A stretch of DNA of 64,000 nucleotides, taken from positions 124,001 through 188,000 of the forward strand of contig JAWKUA010000002.1 in NCBI GenBank assembly GCA_041398785.1. The letters run 5' to 3'. This document shows positions 24,778-32,592 of this stretch, piece after piece (position 1 is the first letter of the stretch; every line of letters begins with the position of its first letter). The translations under genes and the position numbers were made by a program. Under the pieces are notes generated by a model. The model did not search any database. It had not been told where the DNA came from and saw only the letters and a list, made by a program, of their open reading frames with translations. The DNA comes from Planctomycetaceae bacterium. Its GTDB lineage: Bacteria > Planctomycetota > Planctomycetia > Planctomycetales > Planctomycetaceae.

Positions 24778-26226
24778 TCACAACGCGGCCTCGGAGGTTT
24801 TGTTAGGGGTTCTTAGTTGATCGAGCAACTTCAGCAGCGTGGAACGAATTTTTTCTTCCGAATCGACGGCAAGATAACTGCTCTTGGCTCGCCAGGTTTC
24901 GTAGCCGCCGAATGCGTGCTGTTCGGCGGTGGGAAGATATCCGTTGTAGCCGTTGGCGAGTTCAATCGTAAACGTCGGCCTGAACGGACTGAGTTTCTTG
25001 ATTGCCAGCCCGGTCTCCACGAACGTTTCGCAGGGACTTGTCACGATCGCCAGTTCGCCGATACGAAGCGCCTGAAGTCTGGCTTTGACCGTGTTGGGGT
25101 ACTCCGCCAAATCCAGAGTTTCGTTGGCGTAGATCAGGCGCACGTCGCCATACGGTCCCGGTCCGGCCTGGTCGAGGAGCCTGGTCGCCCGGGCGATTTC
25201 GTCGGCCGTTGGTTTGCGGACACCAAGTTCGATTTCCGTTTCCACGGCCGTCAGCGTCACGTCGTCGCGATATTCAATCCGCTGCATCGCTCTGACCGCG
25301 GACTCGGCGACATCCGTGGCGACGAATCGAATCTGTTCGAACGGCGGCTTGCTTTGAACTCCGTCAAAGAAGTTGATGTTGTTGATGTCGCCGCTTGTGC
25401 CGTTCGACATGATGGCAACAAAGTCGGAATCGTTCGGGATGTTCAGCAGTCTGGCGATCTGCACGGCGAATTCGCCGAAGTAGTCCGCCGACAGTGCTCC
25501 GCCAGGGATGCCTCCGACGTAGTGAAGCGAGTAATTCGCCAGCAGAGCAATCGGGGTTCCTTCCGAATCGACGACGGAGATGATTGGAACCTCCGGGTCG
25601 GTCGGACCGGCCGGTTTCAGCAGACTGGAGTTGCCCGCCGGAGGATTCATGCGGACCTTATCGGTGCCATTGTCGAACGGATCCGCCAGCGAGAACCCCG
25701 ATCGCATGTGCCAGCGTCGATTGAACACCTGATTCGGATTGTTACCAATCGCCCAGCCGATTTTCGCCGGCCGCAGCCTTCTGTGGGCTTCGATGATTCC
25801 GTCGGCGATCTTCGTCGTCAGGAATTCGCAGTATTCCGTTTCGACGTTGCTCTGAAAGGTCGGTGCCAGAGTGACTCCGCTGTGAGTGTGCGTGGCGGAA
25901 CACAGAATGTTGGCCGCGGGGATGCCGGCTTCTCGTTCCACGATTGCCCTTGCGGCGTCGACGATGTCGCGCGGAATCATGCAGTGGTCACACACCGCGA
26001 ACGCCAGCGTTGTCGTCCCGTCATCAAGCACCAGACAGCGAACGTTCAACGGATCATGAGCCGCATCCACCACTCGCGGCCCCATGCTTCCGGCCGATTC
26101 GACGGGAAACGTCTCGGGAGTAACATCGATCACGAAGGCTCCGGCACGGAATGTGGACTCGTCGGCGAACGCCGCCACGGGACTTAGTAGCGCCGCGGCA
26201 ACAACGTTGAGAAAGCGACAGATCAT
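24778..26226 (-). CDS. Secreted neutral/alkaline ceramidase-like hydrolase
   Basis: About 482 residues starting at ATG 26226 (AGGAG upstream). It has a signal peptide, then FRAGAFVIDVTPETFPV, the start of the neutral/alkaline non-lysosomal ceramidase domain. Zinc ligands are suggested by ATHTHSG and by the His in NYSLHYVGG. SNGTSGDINN corresponds to the region of the nucleophilic serine. Many planctomycete members are annotated as ceramidase-like although sphingolipid substrates are not shown, so the true substrate is open. It follows a HEAT-repeat gene by 29 bases on the same strand, which suggests an operon. Confidence 0.85.
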   Translation of the reverse strand: MICRFLNVVAAALLSPVAAFADESTFRAGAFVIDVTPETFPVESAGSMGPRVVDAAHDPLNVRCLVLDDGTTTLAFAVCDHCMIPRDIVDAARAIVEREAGIPAANILCSATHTHSGVTLAPTFQSNVETEYCEFLTTKIADGIIEAHRRLRPAKIGWAIGNNPNQVFNRRWHMRSGFSLADPFDNGTDKVRMNPPAGNSSLLKPAGPTDPEVPIISVVDSEGTPIALLANYSLHYVGGIPGGALSADYFGEFAVQIARLLNIPNDSDFVAIMSNGTSGDINNINFFDGVQSKPPFEQIRFVATDVAESAVRAMQRIEYRDDVTLTAVETEIELGVRKPTADEIARATRLLDQAGPGPYGDVRLIYANETLDLAEYPNTVKARLQALRIGELAIVTSPCETFVETGLAIKKLSPFRPTFTIELANGYNGYLPTAEQHAFGGYETWRAKSSYLAVDSEEKIRSTLLKLLDQLRTPNKTSEAAL

Positions 26227-26255
26227 GAGGAACGCTCCTGAGTCGGTTGGAAGTC

Positions 26256-28250
26256 TCATTCGGTTACATGCGAAGCAATCTTCGCAATCGATGCAAGTGA
26301 CGAACGTCGAACGGATTTGTATTCGTCGTCGTTGCAGGCTTTCAGTGCTTTGATGGCATCAACGGCATCGGTACCAAATTCACCCAATGCCCATGCAGCC
26401 GTCTCACGGACGAAAACACGGTCGTCGTTCAGTGCGTCGACCAGCGCCGGCACACAGATTTCCGGCCGCGATCGGATTTGCCCAAGCAGATGCGCTGCTT
26501 CCGTGCGGACCACGTGATTGTCAGACTTCAGGTACGCTTTGATCTTTGGGACGGCGGGTTGCAAATGTGGAGCAAGAACGCTCAGTGCATTGATGGCATT
26601 AGCACTCCAGGTTTCTTCGTCCCTGTCGGCCGCTTCCAGGTCTGCGAACGCGATCTCCACAATTCGGACGGTCAATGCCGAGTCGCGATCGAAGCCGGCG
26701 TTAAGAATTTCGACAGCCATCGTGCCCCGCGCGCTATACATCGGCACCCTGCTGTACAGGTCAGGCAGAAAAGCCTCGATGCGCGATCCCAGAACATCGA
26801 CAATCGTGTCCGGGGCCTGACGATAACACGGTGAATATTTATCCAGCGGCTCGATTTCGCCGCAACCATCAAGCACCTCGATACATTTGTTGTCGGACCG
26901 ATCATGACACGCGATGGCCCAGGCGGCACTCTTTGCCATCGACGTCGGACGTCCGGATTCGGTTCTGTCATCCATGGCCGTCCGCATCGCGGCAAGGGAG
27001 CTTGCTCGCGGATGATCGAGTAACCCCAGGGCGCGCGCAGCCAATTCCCTGTCTGTCGGGACCCCACCGAATTGTCCGCGACTCGCATCAGAACTGCGGT
27101 TCGCGTCGGTCAGGATCTCGACAAGGAACGCCTCCGACGCGCTGCCAGGTTCCAGTCTGGCAATCGCACCTGCCAGCGCCACACACAGCCGATCACGTTT
27201 CCTCGGGAGCTTTTTTTCCAGTTGTTCGACGAAGAGTCGTTTGAGCAACGGCAGCGACATTTTCGACTTAATGGTCGCCAGGACGAACGCCAGATTCTCG
27301 ACGACGAATGCATCATCTTCGTCAGTCGAGGCGCGTTCGAGAGCAGCGATGATTTCATGCTCAAATGGCGCGGCCTGGTGAGCGCGCAGGGCCAGTAGAG
27401 ATGCCGCTTCATGGTTCACGCGACTTCCGAACGTCCCGGGTTCCCGCTCACGGTCGTTCAACGCGGCAACGAGCTGTGGGACGATCGTCGTTCCTTCGCG
27501 GTCGGCAATGCTAAGCTGCCGTAGCGCTTTCAGTCGCTGATAAGGGTCGGCGTTATCGAGGTCTGCCCTGAGAACAGGGATTACCTGATTGGCTCTTGAG
27601 TAGAGATCGGTCATCGCATATCCGGATTCATAACCGTATTGCGAGGTGCCATCGAGCGCCATCTCCGACAATGTCGCGAACGCAACGTCCGGCTCAATAT
27701 CGTGGAGTACGAAGTATCTCAATAGCTCGACGTCTCGCGTCCACGCGGGCCACCGCAAAGGTTGCTTGCCAAGTTCGTGTTCGAGCGTTTCCTTAACAAG
27801 TCTGGGCTGCATGTAGAAGAACTCAAGAGTTGCAGCTTCCGGAATCGGGTTGTCGATTTCTGTGTCACCATCGGCGTTGATTCGATGACGCAACGCTTTT
27901 CGCACCGGCTCGATGCCCTCACCGCCCATGCTGGCGAAGACGTGGATGACTTCATCGACCATCGGAAATTCTTCCGATCCGTCGATCAGATAATTGAGCA
28001 GCACAGAACTCTGAGCGGACGCTTCCGGGCCGATTTCTGCGAGTCGGTGCAGTATTACCCCCGCACCGTCCCCATTCTTTTCTGCCGTCGAAAGAGCCTG
28101 AGCGAGCCGCTGTGCTTCCTCTTCGAATTCACCTGCGCAGGCGTTCGCATCCATCGCGGCAGTCAGCAGTACCAACGCACCTATCATCGTGGTGAGCCTT
28201 CGCGTTGCGTCCGGCACTCGGCAGACAATTGGCTCCGTGACTGCACTCAT
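26256..28250 (-). CDS. Exported HEAT-repeat protein
   Basis: About 664 residues from ATG 28250. A hydrophobic N-terminal stretch (TTMIGALVLLTAAMDANACA) serves as signal peptide or anchor. The rest is a series of HEAT-like helical pairs. The C-terminal ones are the clearest: VVRTEAAHLLGQIRSRP, FVRETAAWALGEFG and SVRRSSLASIAKIA. Such proteins give a solenoid for protein binding. No catalytic motif is seen. It lies directly upstream of the ceramidase-like gene and may be co-exported with it; the link is only positional. Confidence 0.8.
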   Translation of the reverse strand: MSAVTEPIVCRVPDATRRLTTMIGALVLLTAAMDANACAGEFEEEAQRLAQALSTAEKNGDGAGVILHRLAEIGPEASAQSSVLLNYLIDGSEEFPMVDEVIHVFASMGGEGIEPVRKALRHRINADGDTEIDNPIPEAATLEFFYMQPRLVKETLEHELGKQPLRWPAWTRDVELLRYFVLHDIEPDVAFATLSEMALDGTSQYGYESGYAMTDLYSRANQVIPVLRADLDNADPYQRLKALRQLSIADREGTTIVPQLVAALNDREREPGTFGSRVNHEAASLLALRAHQAAPFEHEIIAALERASTDEDDAFVVENLAFVLATIKSKMSLPLLKRLFVEQLEKKLPRKRDRLCVALAGAIARLEPGSASEAFLVEILTDANRSSDASRGQFGGVPTDRELAARALGLLDHPRASSLAAMRTAMDDRTESGRPTSMAKSAAWAIACHDRSDNKCIEVLDGCGEIEPLDKYSPCYRQAPDTIVDVLGSRIEAFLPDLYSRVPMYSARGTMAVEILNAGFDRDSALTVRIVEIAFADLEAADRDEETWSANAINALSVLAPHLQPAVPKIKAYLKSDNHVVRTEAAHLLGQIRSRPEICVPALVDALNDDRVFVRETAAWALGEFGTDAVDAIKALKACNDDEYKSVRRSSLASIAKIASHVTE

Positions 28251-28382
28251 GAAATCACTCTGTGACTTTGGATCGGGTCGATCGGTTGAATGGTCGTGCC
28301 GCTCGCCGCAAGAATCTCCGCGTTCATCATAACGACAATCCGCCGCCGACAACGATCAGTCTTTGCTCAGGAGCCGCCCGTC

Positions 28383-28751
28383 ATGCCGAATGAACAGAAA
28401 ACCGTCATCCTGCTGGCTTCCGATCTGATGATGATCAGTTCCGTCGGCGGAGCGGCTGCCGCGAACGGCTTGAAGTTTCAGAGCTGCTCGACCGCGTCCG
28501 CGGCTACGGAAGCCTGTGCGGGAGCCGAGAACGTGCTGATGCTGATCGACCTGGGCACGCCGGGGTTGGATGTCAGGGAATTGGCCGATGCGCTGCCGCC
28601 GACCGTCGTTACTCATGCCGTCGCGTACGGGCCTCACGTTCATACGACGAAACTGCAGGCCGCTCGCGACGCGGGCATTGGAACCGTGCTGAGCCGCGGG
28701 CAGTTTTCGATGCAGGCTGGCCAGATCGTTGGGGCGTTCGCTGACAGGTGA
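28383..28751 (+). CDS. Small receiver-like domain protein
   Basis: A 122-residue protein from ATG 28383 (GGAG nine bases upstream). It has the alternating strand/helix pattern of response-regulator receiver domains: TVILLASDLMMIS, then ENVLMLIDLGTPGLD with an Asp in the phospho-acceptor position, then VVTHAVAYGPHVHT. The acidic pair expected after the first strand and the Lys in the last loop are not clear, so it may be a pseudo-receiver. There is no output domain and no histidine kinase nearby. Divergent from the HEAT-repeat gene. Confidence 0.6.
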   Translation: MPNEQKTVILLASDLMMISSVGGAAAANGLKFQSCSTASAATEACAGAENVLMLIDLGTPGLDVRELADALPPTVVTHAVAYGPHVHTTKLQAARDAGIGTVLSRGQFSMQAGQIVGAFADR

Positions 28752-28758
28752 CGGGCGC

Positions 28759-28959
28759 TCAACCCGACCGCTGCCGATCTTGTTCCGCGATCATCTTCTC
28801 GGCTTCGTCAGGTGTGAGGTGTGCGATCTTGCCGTCGATCCAGACAACCACAGGCGTCGAGGTGGCTCGTGCACGCTCAATCACTGCCTTCGGCACTCGC
28901 TGCATCGCGATATCGACGTTGTCTGAACCTGATAGGCTGTTGCTGTTTGTGTAACTCAT
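28759..28959 (-). CDS. Putative antitoxin of zeta-type module
   Basis: A 66-residue protein whose ATG overlaps the zeta-like toxin stop codon by four bases (ATGA). It has VPKAVIERARATSTPVVVW and a DGKIAHLTPDEAEKM end: a short polar lead, a helix and a strand pair. Small proteins like this pair with COG4185-type kinases. The order here is toxin first, antitoxin second, the reverse of the classical epsilon-zeta order. Its role is inferred from position; its sequence shares no motif with epsilon that I can see. Confidence 0.6.
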   Translation of the reverse strand: MSYTNSNSLSGSDNVDIAMQRVPKAVIERARATSTPVVVWIDGKIAHLTPDEAEKMIAEQDRQRSG

Positions 28960-29621
28960 TCCGGACTGTCTGCCGCTTGCCTAATCGCACGAAACCGGTC
29001 GCCATCCACGAAACTGATCTGACCCTGCAGGCACATCGCAATCAGCCGGGGTGGCATAGAAGAGGAATCATACAGCCTCCACGTGTCGACGATTGAATGA
29101 TATCGCCTGAAAAAGTTTTCGAGGCCTCTCACGTACCGACGCCGAATATCGGTTTCCGGAATCTGATGGCCACCTTGTTCGACTCGAACGCGGACACGAC
29201 TGACGGCGATCTCAGCGCTCGGCAGGTAAAGAAAGTAGATTCGAACCTGATATCCCGCAGTCCTCCAAAGTGGAATCATGCGAAGGTAACTTCTTCCGGA
29301 AAGCGTGGTTTCAAAGGCGAATGTTGTTCTCTTTGCAACAAGTTCACGCATTCTTTCCAGCATCAGTGACCCGGCGCGCAGGTTCTGTTGATCGGGCGAA
29401 TACGGCGACAAACCCGCGGCAATCAGGTCGGCGTTGAGAAATTCGAAACAATTCGCCAGGCTGGGAAGGTACTGTTCAGCAAACGTCGTTTTTCCTGCTC
29501 CGTTCGGCCCGGCGATGATGTGAATGGCGGGCCTGTCGTCCGGGCTCTGTGACTGAGGACTCACGTCACGCAGCTCGCTTGAGGTTGAAGCGGAAGAGCG
29601 GTGGCTTGTCATTCGTCGCAC
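28956..29621 (-). CDS. Zeta toxin-family kinase
   Basis: A 221-residue P-loop protein. Walker A is AGPNGAGKTT (residues about 37-46). FEFLNADLIAAGLSP gives the conserved Asp used in zeta toxins and COG4185 ATPases, and TFAFETTLSGRSY continues the family pattern. Zeta toxins phosphorylate UDP-N-acetylglucosamine and so block wall synthesis; other COG4185 members have unknown targets. Starts at GTG 29621, directly abutting the dihydroorotase stop, or ATG 29612. Transcription together with pyrC is likely. The small gene overlapping its 3' end is the likely antitoxin. Confidence 0.85.
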   Translation of the reverse strand: MRRMTSHRSSASTSSELRDVSPQSQSPDDRPAIHIIAGPNGAGKTTFAEQYLPSLANCFEFLNADLIAAGLSPYSPDQQNLRAGSLMLERMRELVAKRTTFAFETTLSGRSYLRMIPLWRTAGYQVRIYFLYLPSAEIAVSRVRVRVEQGGHQIPETDIRRRYVRGLENFFRRYHSIVDTWRLYDSSSMPPRLIAMCLQGQISFVDGDRFRAIRQAADSPE

Positions 29622-30923
29622 TTATCTGACATACGCCGCTTCACGTCCGCGAACCGAAGTGTCGACTCGGCCATTCTGGAACACGGTCTGGCCCATCACC
29701 CAGGTTCTGACGGGCCAGCCGGTCAGTTCCGTGCCGTGCCAGGGACTCCAGCCGCTTTTTGTCAGCTGATCTTCATTGCGAATGGTCTGCGTCTTGTTCA
29801 GATCGACAAGTACCAGGTCCGCATCGAAGCCTTCGGCGATGCGGCCTTTGTTGCGGATGTTCCAGACTCGCGCGGGCGCTTCGCTCATCCATTTCACAAC
29901 CTGCGAAATCTTGCAGCGGCCGCGGTGGACTTCGTTCAGCAGAAGCGCCAGGGAATTCTCCACGGCCGGCAGGCCGGATGGTGATTTCGGGTACGGCTGA
30001 TCCTTTTCCTCCATCGTGTGCGGAGCGTGGTCGGTGGCGATGACTTCGATTGTTCCGTCCAGCAAAGCGTCCCACAGTGCGGCGTTGTCAGCGGACGTCT
30101 TGATCGACGGATTCATCTGCACCAGCGAACCAAGACGGTCGTAGTCGTCGATGTTGAAGAACAAATGGTGCGGGCAGACTTCAGCGGTGATCAGGTCGCT
30201 GGTTGTTCGCAGGAAGTCAGCTTCCTGCGCCGTCGAAACGTGCAGAACGTGAAACCGGTGGTTGTGGCGTTCGGCCAATTCGACGGCTCGCTTCGTCGCG
30301 ATCAGTGCGGCCGCGTGATCACGAATCCGGCTGTGGTCAGCGTACTTCGAGCCGCCGCCCAGTCGGTCGGCGTTGGCTTTCACAGTGGCTTCGTCTTCGC
30401 AGTGAGCACAAATCGACAGCGTGGTTTCCGCGAAGATTCGTTCCAGAGCTTCCTGCTGATCGACCAGCAGATTTCCCGTACTGGAACCGATGAAGATCTT
30501 GATGCCGGGAGTTCGCTTCGCGGCCTTCAGTTCGGCGACGTTATCGGGAGTCGCTCCGATGTAGAAACCGTAATTGACAACACACTTCGTCGCGGCCAGA
30601 GCCAGCTTGTCGTGCAGCGCGTCGACGGTGATTGTGGCCGGCTTCGTATTCGGCATTTCCAGAAACGTGGTGACTCCGCCCTTCGCGCAGGCGTGGCTGC
30701 CCGTGGCCAGATCTTCCTTGTGAGTCAGTCCCGGATCGCGGAAATGCACCTGGTCATCGATGATTCCGGGAATCAGGTACAGACCGGCCGCTTCCACGAT
30801 TTCATCCGCCTGCGCTGTGGAAGGCGCATCGATCGAGGCAATCCGGTCGCCGTCAATCAGGACGCTCACCGGCTCGACACTGTCCGGAAGAACAACGGAC
30901 GCGTTTCGGATCAGAGTCTTCAT
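29622..30923 (-). CDS. pyrC: Dihydroorotase
   Basis: A 433-residue zinc amidohydrolase that closes carbamoyl-aspartate to dihydroorotate in pyrimidine synthesis. Visible motifs are GIIDDQVHFRDPG (residues about 53-65), LEMPNTKP, the HVLHVST strand, EVCPHHL, and IATDHAPHT with the catalytic Asp. The first metal-ligand position of the usual HxH is Gln58 rather than His, a substitution I associate with a Bacteroidetes/Planctomycetes-type clade. The gene overlaps the preceding secreted-protein gene by four bases and ends where the zeta-type toxin gene begins. Confidence 0.93.
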   Translation of the reverse strand: MKTLIRNASVVLPDSVEPVSVLIDGDRIASIDAPSTAQADEIVEAAGLYLIPGIIDDQVHFRDPGLTHKEDLATGSHACAKGGVTTFLEMPNTKPATITVDALHDKLALAATKCVVNYGFYIGATPDNVAELKAAKRTPGIKIFIGSSTGNLLVDQQEALERIFAETTLSICAHCEDEATVKANADRLGGGSKYADHSRIRDHAAALIATKRAVELAERHNHRFHVLHVSTAQEADFLRTTSDLITAEVCPHHLFFNIDDYDRLGSLVQMNPSIKTSADNAALWDALLDGTIEVIATDHAPHTMEEKDQPYPKSPSGLPAVENSLALLLNEVHRGRCKISQVVKWMSEAPARVWNIRNKGRIAEGFDADLVLVDLNKTQTIRNEDQLTKSGWSPWHGTELTGWPVRTWVMGQTVFQNGRVDTSVRGREAAYVR

Positions 30924-31411
30924 TTCCGGTCCGTCTGTTCTTTCGCTTCAGAATTCTTCGCCTTCTCGATTCGGCCGAACATATGTCCTCCGATCTGATC
31001 GTGATCCCAGGTACCGGCATAGCGGTCCTTGTGGAACAGCACGCGAGCGGAGAACTTTCCTTCCATCAGCGGAAACGTCTGGTCGGTCAGCGACACCATC
31101 GGAGTATCGCCCGCCCATTCCATGGGAACCGTGAACGGCAGTTTCTGGTCGAAGTTGCCGTATTTTACTCGGGCGTTGAACACCCACATGCCGTCGCTGA
31201 CTTTGGTAACGCTTTCGATTTCATACCTTTCCGCCTTCGGCGCCTTGCCATCGGATTGTCCGTCGATCGTGAACGAACCGATCATGACAGTGTTCGCCAT
31301 TCGTTCAGAAAACGCTTTTTCACGCGCGAGCTGTTCGGCATCGGGTTCATCGGCCAGGGTAACGGCACACGACGAAAGACAGATGGCAGTCAGCAGGATC
31401 GAGGATCTCAT
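30920..31411 (-). CDS. Exported protein upstream of pyrC
   Basis: About 163 residues from ATG 31411 (AGGAGA upstream). The N-terminus ILLTAICLSSCAVTLADE is a signal peptide; LSSC could be a lipobox, or cleavage may follow TLA. The mature part has a beta-rich pattern: SFTIDGQSDG, MWVFNARVKYG, then FPLMEGKFSARVLFHKDRYAGTW. This looks like a small lipocalin-type or Y-rich beta-barrel fold, but the family is not known to me. Its stop overlaps the pyrC start (ATGA), so the two are co-translated although their functions seem unrelated. Confidence 0.75.
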   Translation of the reverse strand: MRSSILLTAICLSSCAVTLADEPDAEQLAREKAFSERMANTVMIGSFTIDGQSDGKAPKAERYEIESVTKVSDGMWVFNARVKYGNFDQKLPFTVPMEWAGDTPMVSLTDQTFPLMEGKFSARVLFHKDRYAGTWDHDQIGGHMFGRIEKAKNSEAKEQTDRK

Positions 31412-31814
31412 CACGGGATCTCCTGGAAAACGAGAAACGAGTTCAGCCATACCGAACCGGCACATAACCACGCAGATTTCGACGAGCAATCCTGTTCAGG
31501 CGGATGGCGCGAGCCCGACGTTTCCGTCACCCGCGACCGATCTGCCCGCCGGACACCTGCATGGCTGACGCGCCTTTGTCCGCGGCGACCGACATTGTAG
31601 CGACTCGATTCCATGAAAGTCCCCTCCTGGTCCCGACATGAGGCCTCTCACGCTGATCATTTCGCGCCGCGGCAAACGACGTCGCACTGACTGACGCAAC
31701 GAATGACCGCCTGAGTTTGCTCGCGCTGGAGCCGCATCATCACACAACTTTCCGGCGGTCGTTGTCGGGACGCGATGCGGCGCAAATCGGGCGAGGTTCG
31801 GAATAACCGCCCGC
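31412..31814. other. Intergenic region
   Basis: About 400 bases between the exported protein's promoter side and the 3' end of the Uma2-like gene. No gene or repeat recognised. Confidence 0.5.
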
Positions 31815-32423
31815 CTATTGGCGAAGAAGTTCTGCCACGTCGACGGTCAGCTTTGGCAGCAACCGACCGCTGGCGTGTTCGCCAATTCGGAAGACTTTGA
31901 CCTCGACGTAAGAGTTTCCTTCGAGCACCAGAACAGTCACGCATTCATCCTGCGGGTCGACGATCCAGTATTCAGAAACGCCGGCTTTGGCGTAGTCAGT
32001 GCGTTTGTCGTCGTAGTCACGCCGACGCGCTTCGTCTCCTTCGCTGACGATCTCGACCGCCAGGTCAATGTGAGCAGGATACTTTTCGTTGGGTGCGGGA
32101 GCGTTTTCCGGCGCGATGTACAGCAGATCGGGCTCTCGAATCGTGCCGGGGAAAAGTCGTGTCGGCAGGGGAGCGAACAGCACCGTCGAACCGCCGGGAG
32201 CAGCCTTTTCTACCAGTCCCAGCAGGAAACGCAGAATTCGCTGATGCTGAAGCGTTGGCATCGGGAGGATCTCCAGTCTTCCGTCAACGAGTTCCGCCAT
32301 GCGGTTGGTGTGCAGTTCCAGGAAATCCGCTTCGTTCCAGCGTCCCTGAGGCGGCAGCAGAAATGCGGCTTCCCAGGCAGGTTCGCCGTTTGGGGACGGG
32401 ATTTGAGGTGTGATGGTCGACAT
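31815..32423 (-). CDS. Uma2-family (DUF820) restriction endonuclease-like protein
   Basis: A 202-residue protein from ATG 32423. Family blocks are YDDKRTDYAKAGVSEYWIVD and REPDLLYIAPEN, preceded by MAELVDGRLEILPMP. The catalytic core of the PD-(D/E)xK-like fold is the Asp of EPDLLYI, the Glu of AVEIVSE and the Lys of DKRTDYAK. These proteins occur in many copies in cyanobacteria and planctomycetes, with a nuclease-like fold but no established role. No methyltransferase neighbour, so not an ordinary restriction system. Confidence 0.88.
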   Translation of the reverse strand: MSTITPQIPSPNGEPAWEAAFLLPPQGRWNEADFLELHTNRMAELVDGRLEILPMPTLQHQRILRFLLGLVEKAAPGGSTVLFAPLPTRLFPGTIREPDLLYIAPENAPAPNEKYPAHIDLAVEIVSEGDEARRRDYDDKRTDYAKAGVSEYWIVDPQDECVTVLVLEGNSYVEVKVFRIGEHASGRLLPKLTVDVAELLRQ

Positions 32424-32592
32424 TCCGTGAGTCCTCGAAGGCCAATCGACAGCGTGCGCTCGGATTCGGTTACTTCCGTGGTTCCTGACTGTCCAATGTA
32501 ACTGCGGAAACCGTGATTCGCCAGGAGTTGTTACGGAGACCGAATGCCTGCGGAAAATCGACATCTGCCGAGCGCGCTATGCGGTGCCGCAC

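Noticed and set aside
31815..32423. Restriction-modification system
   Set aside because: The Uma2-type protein stands without a methyltransferase or specificity gene.
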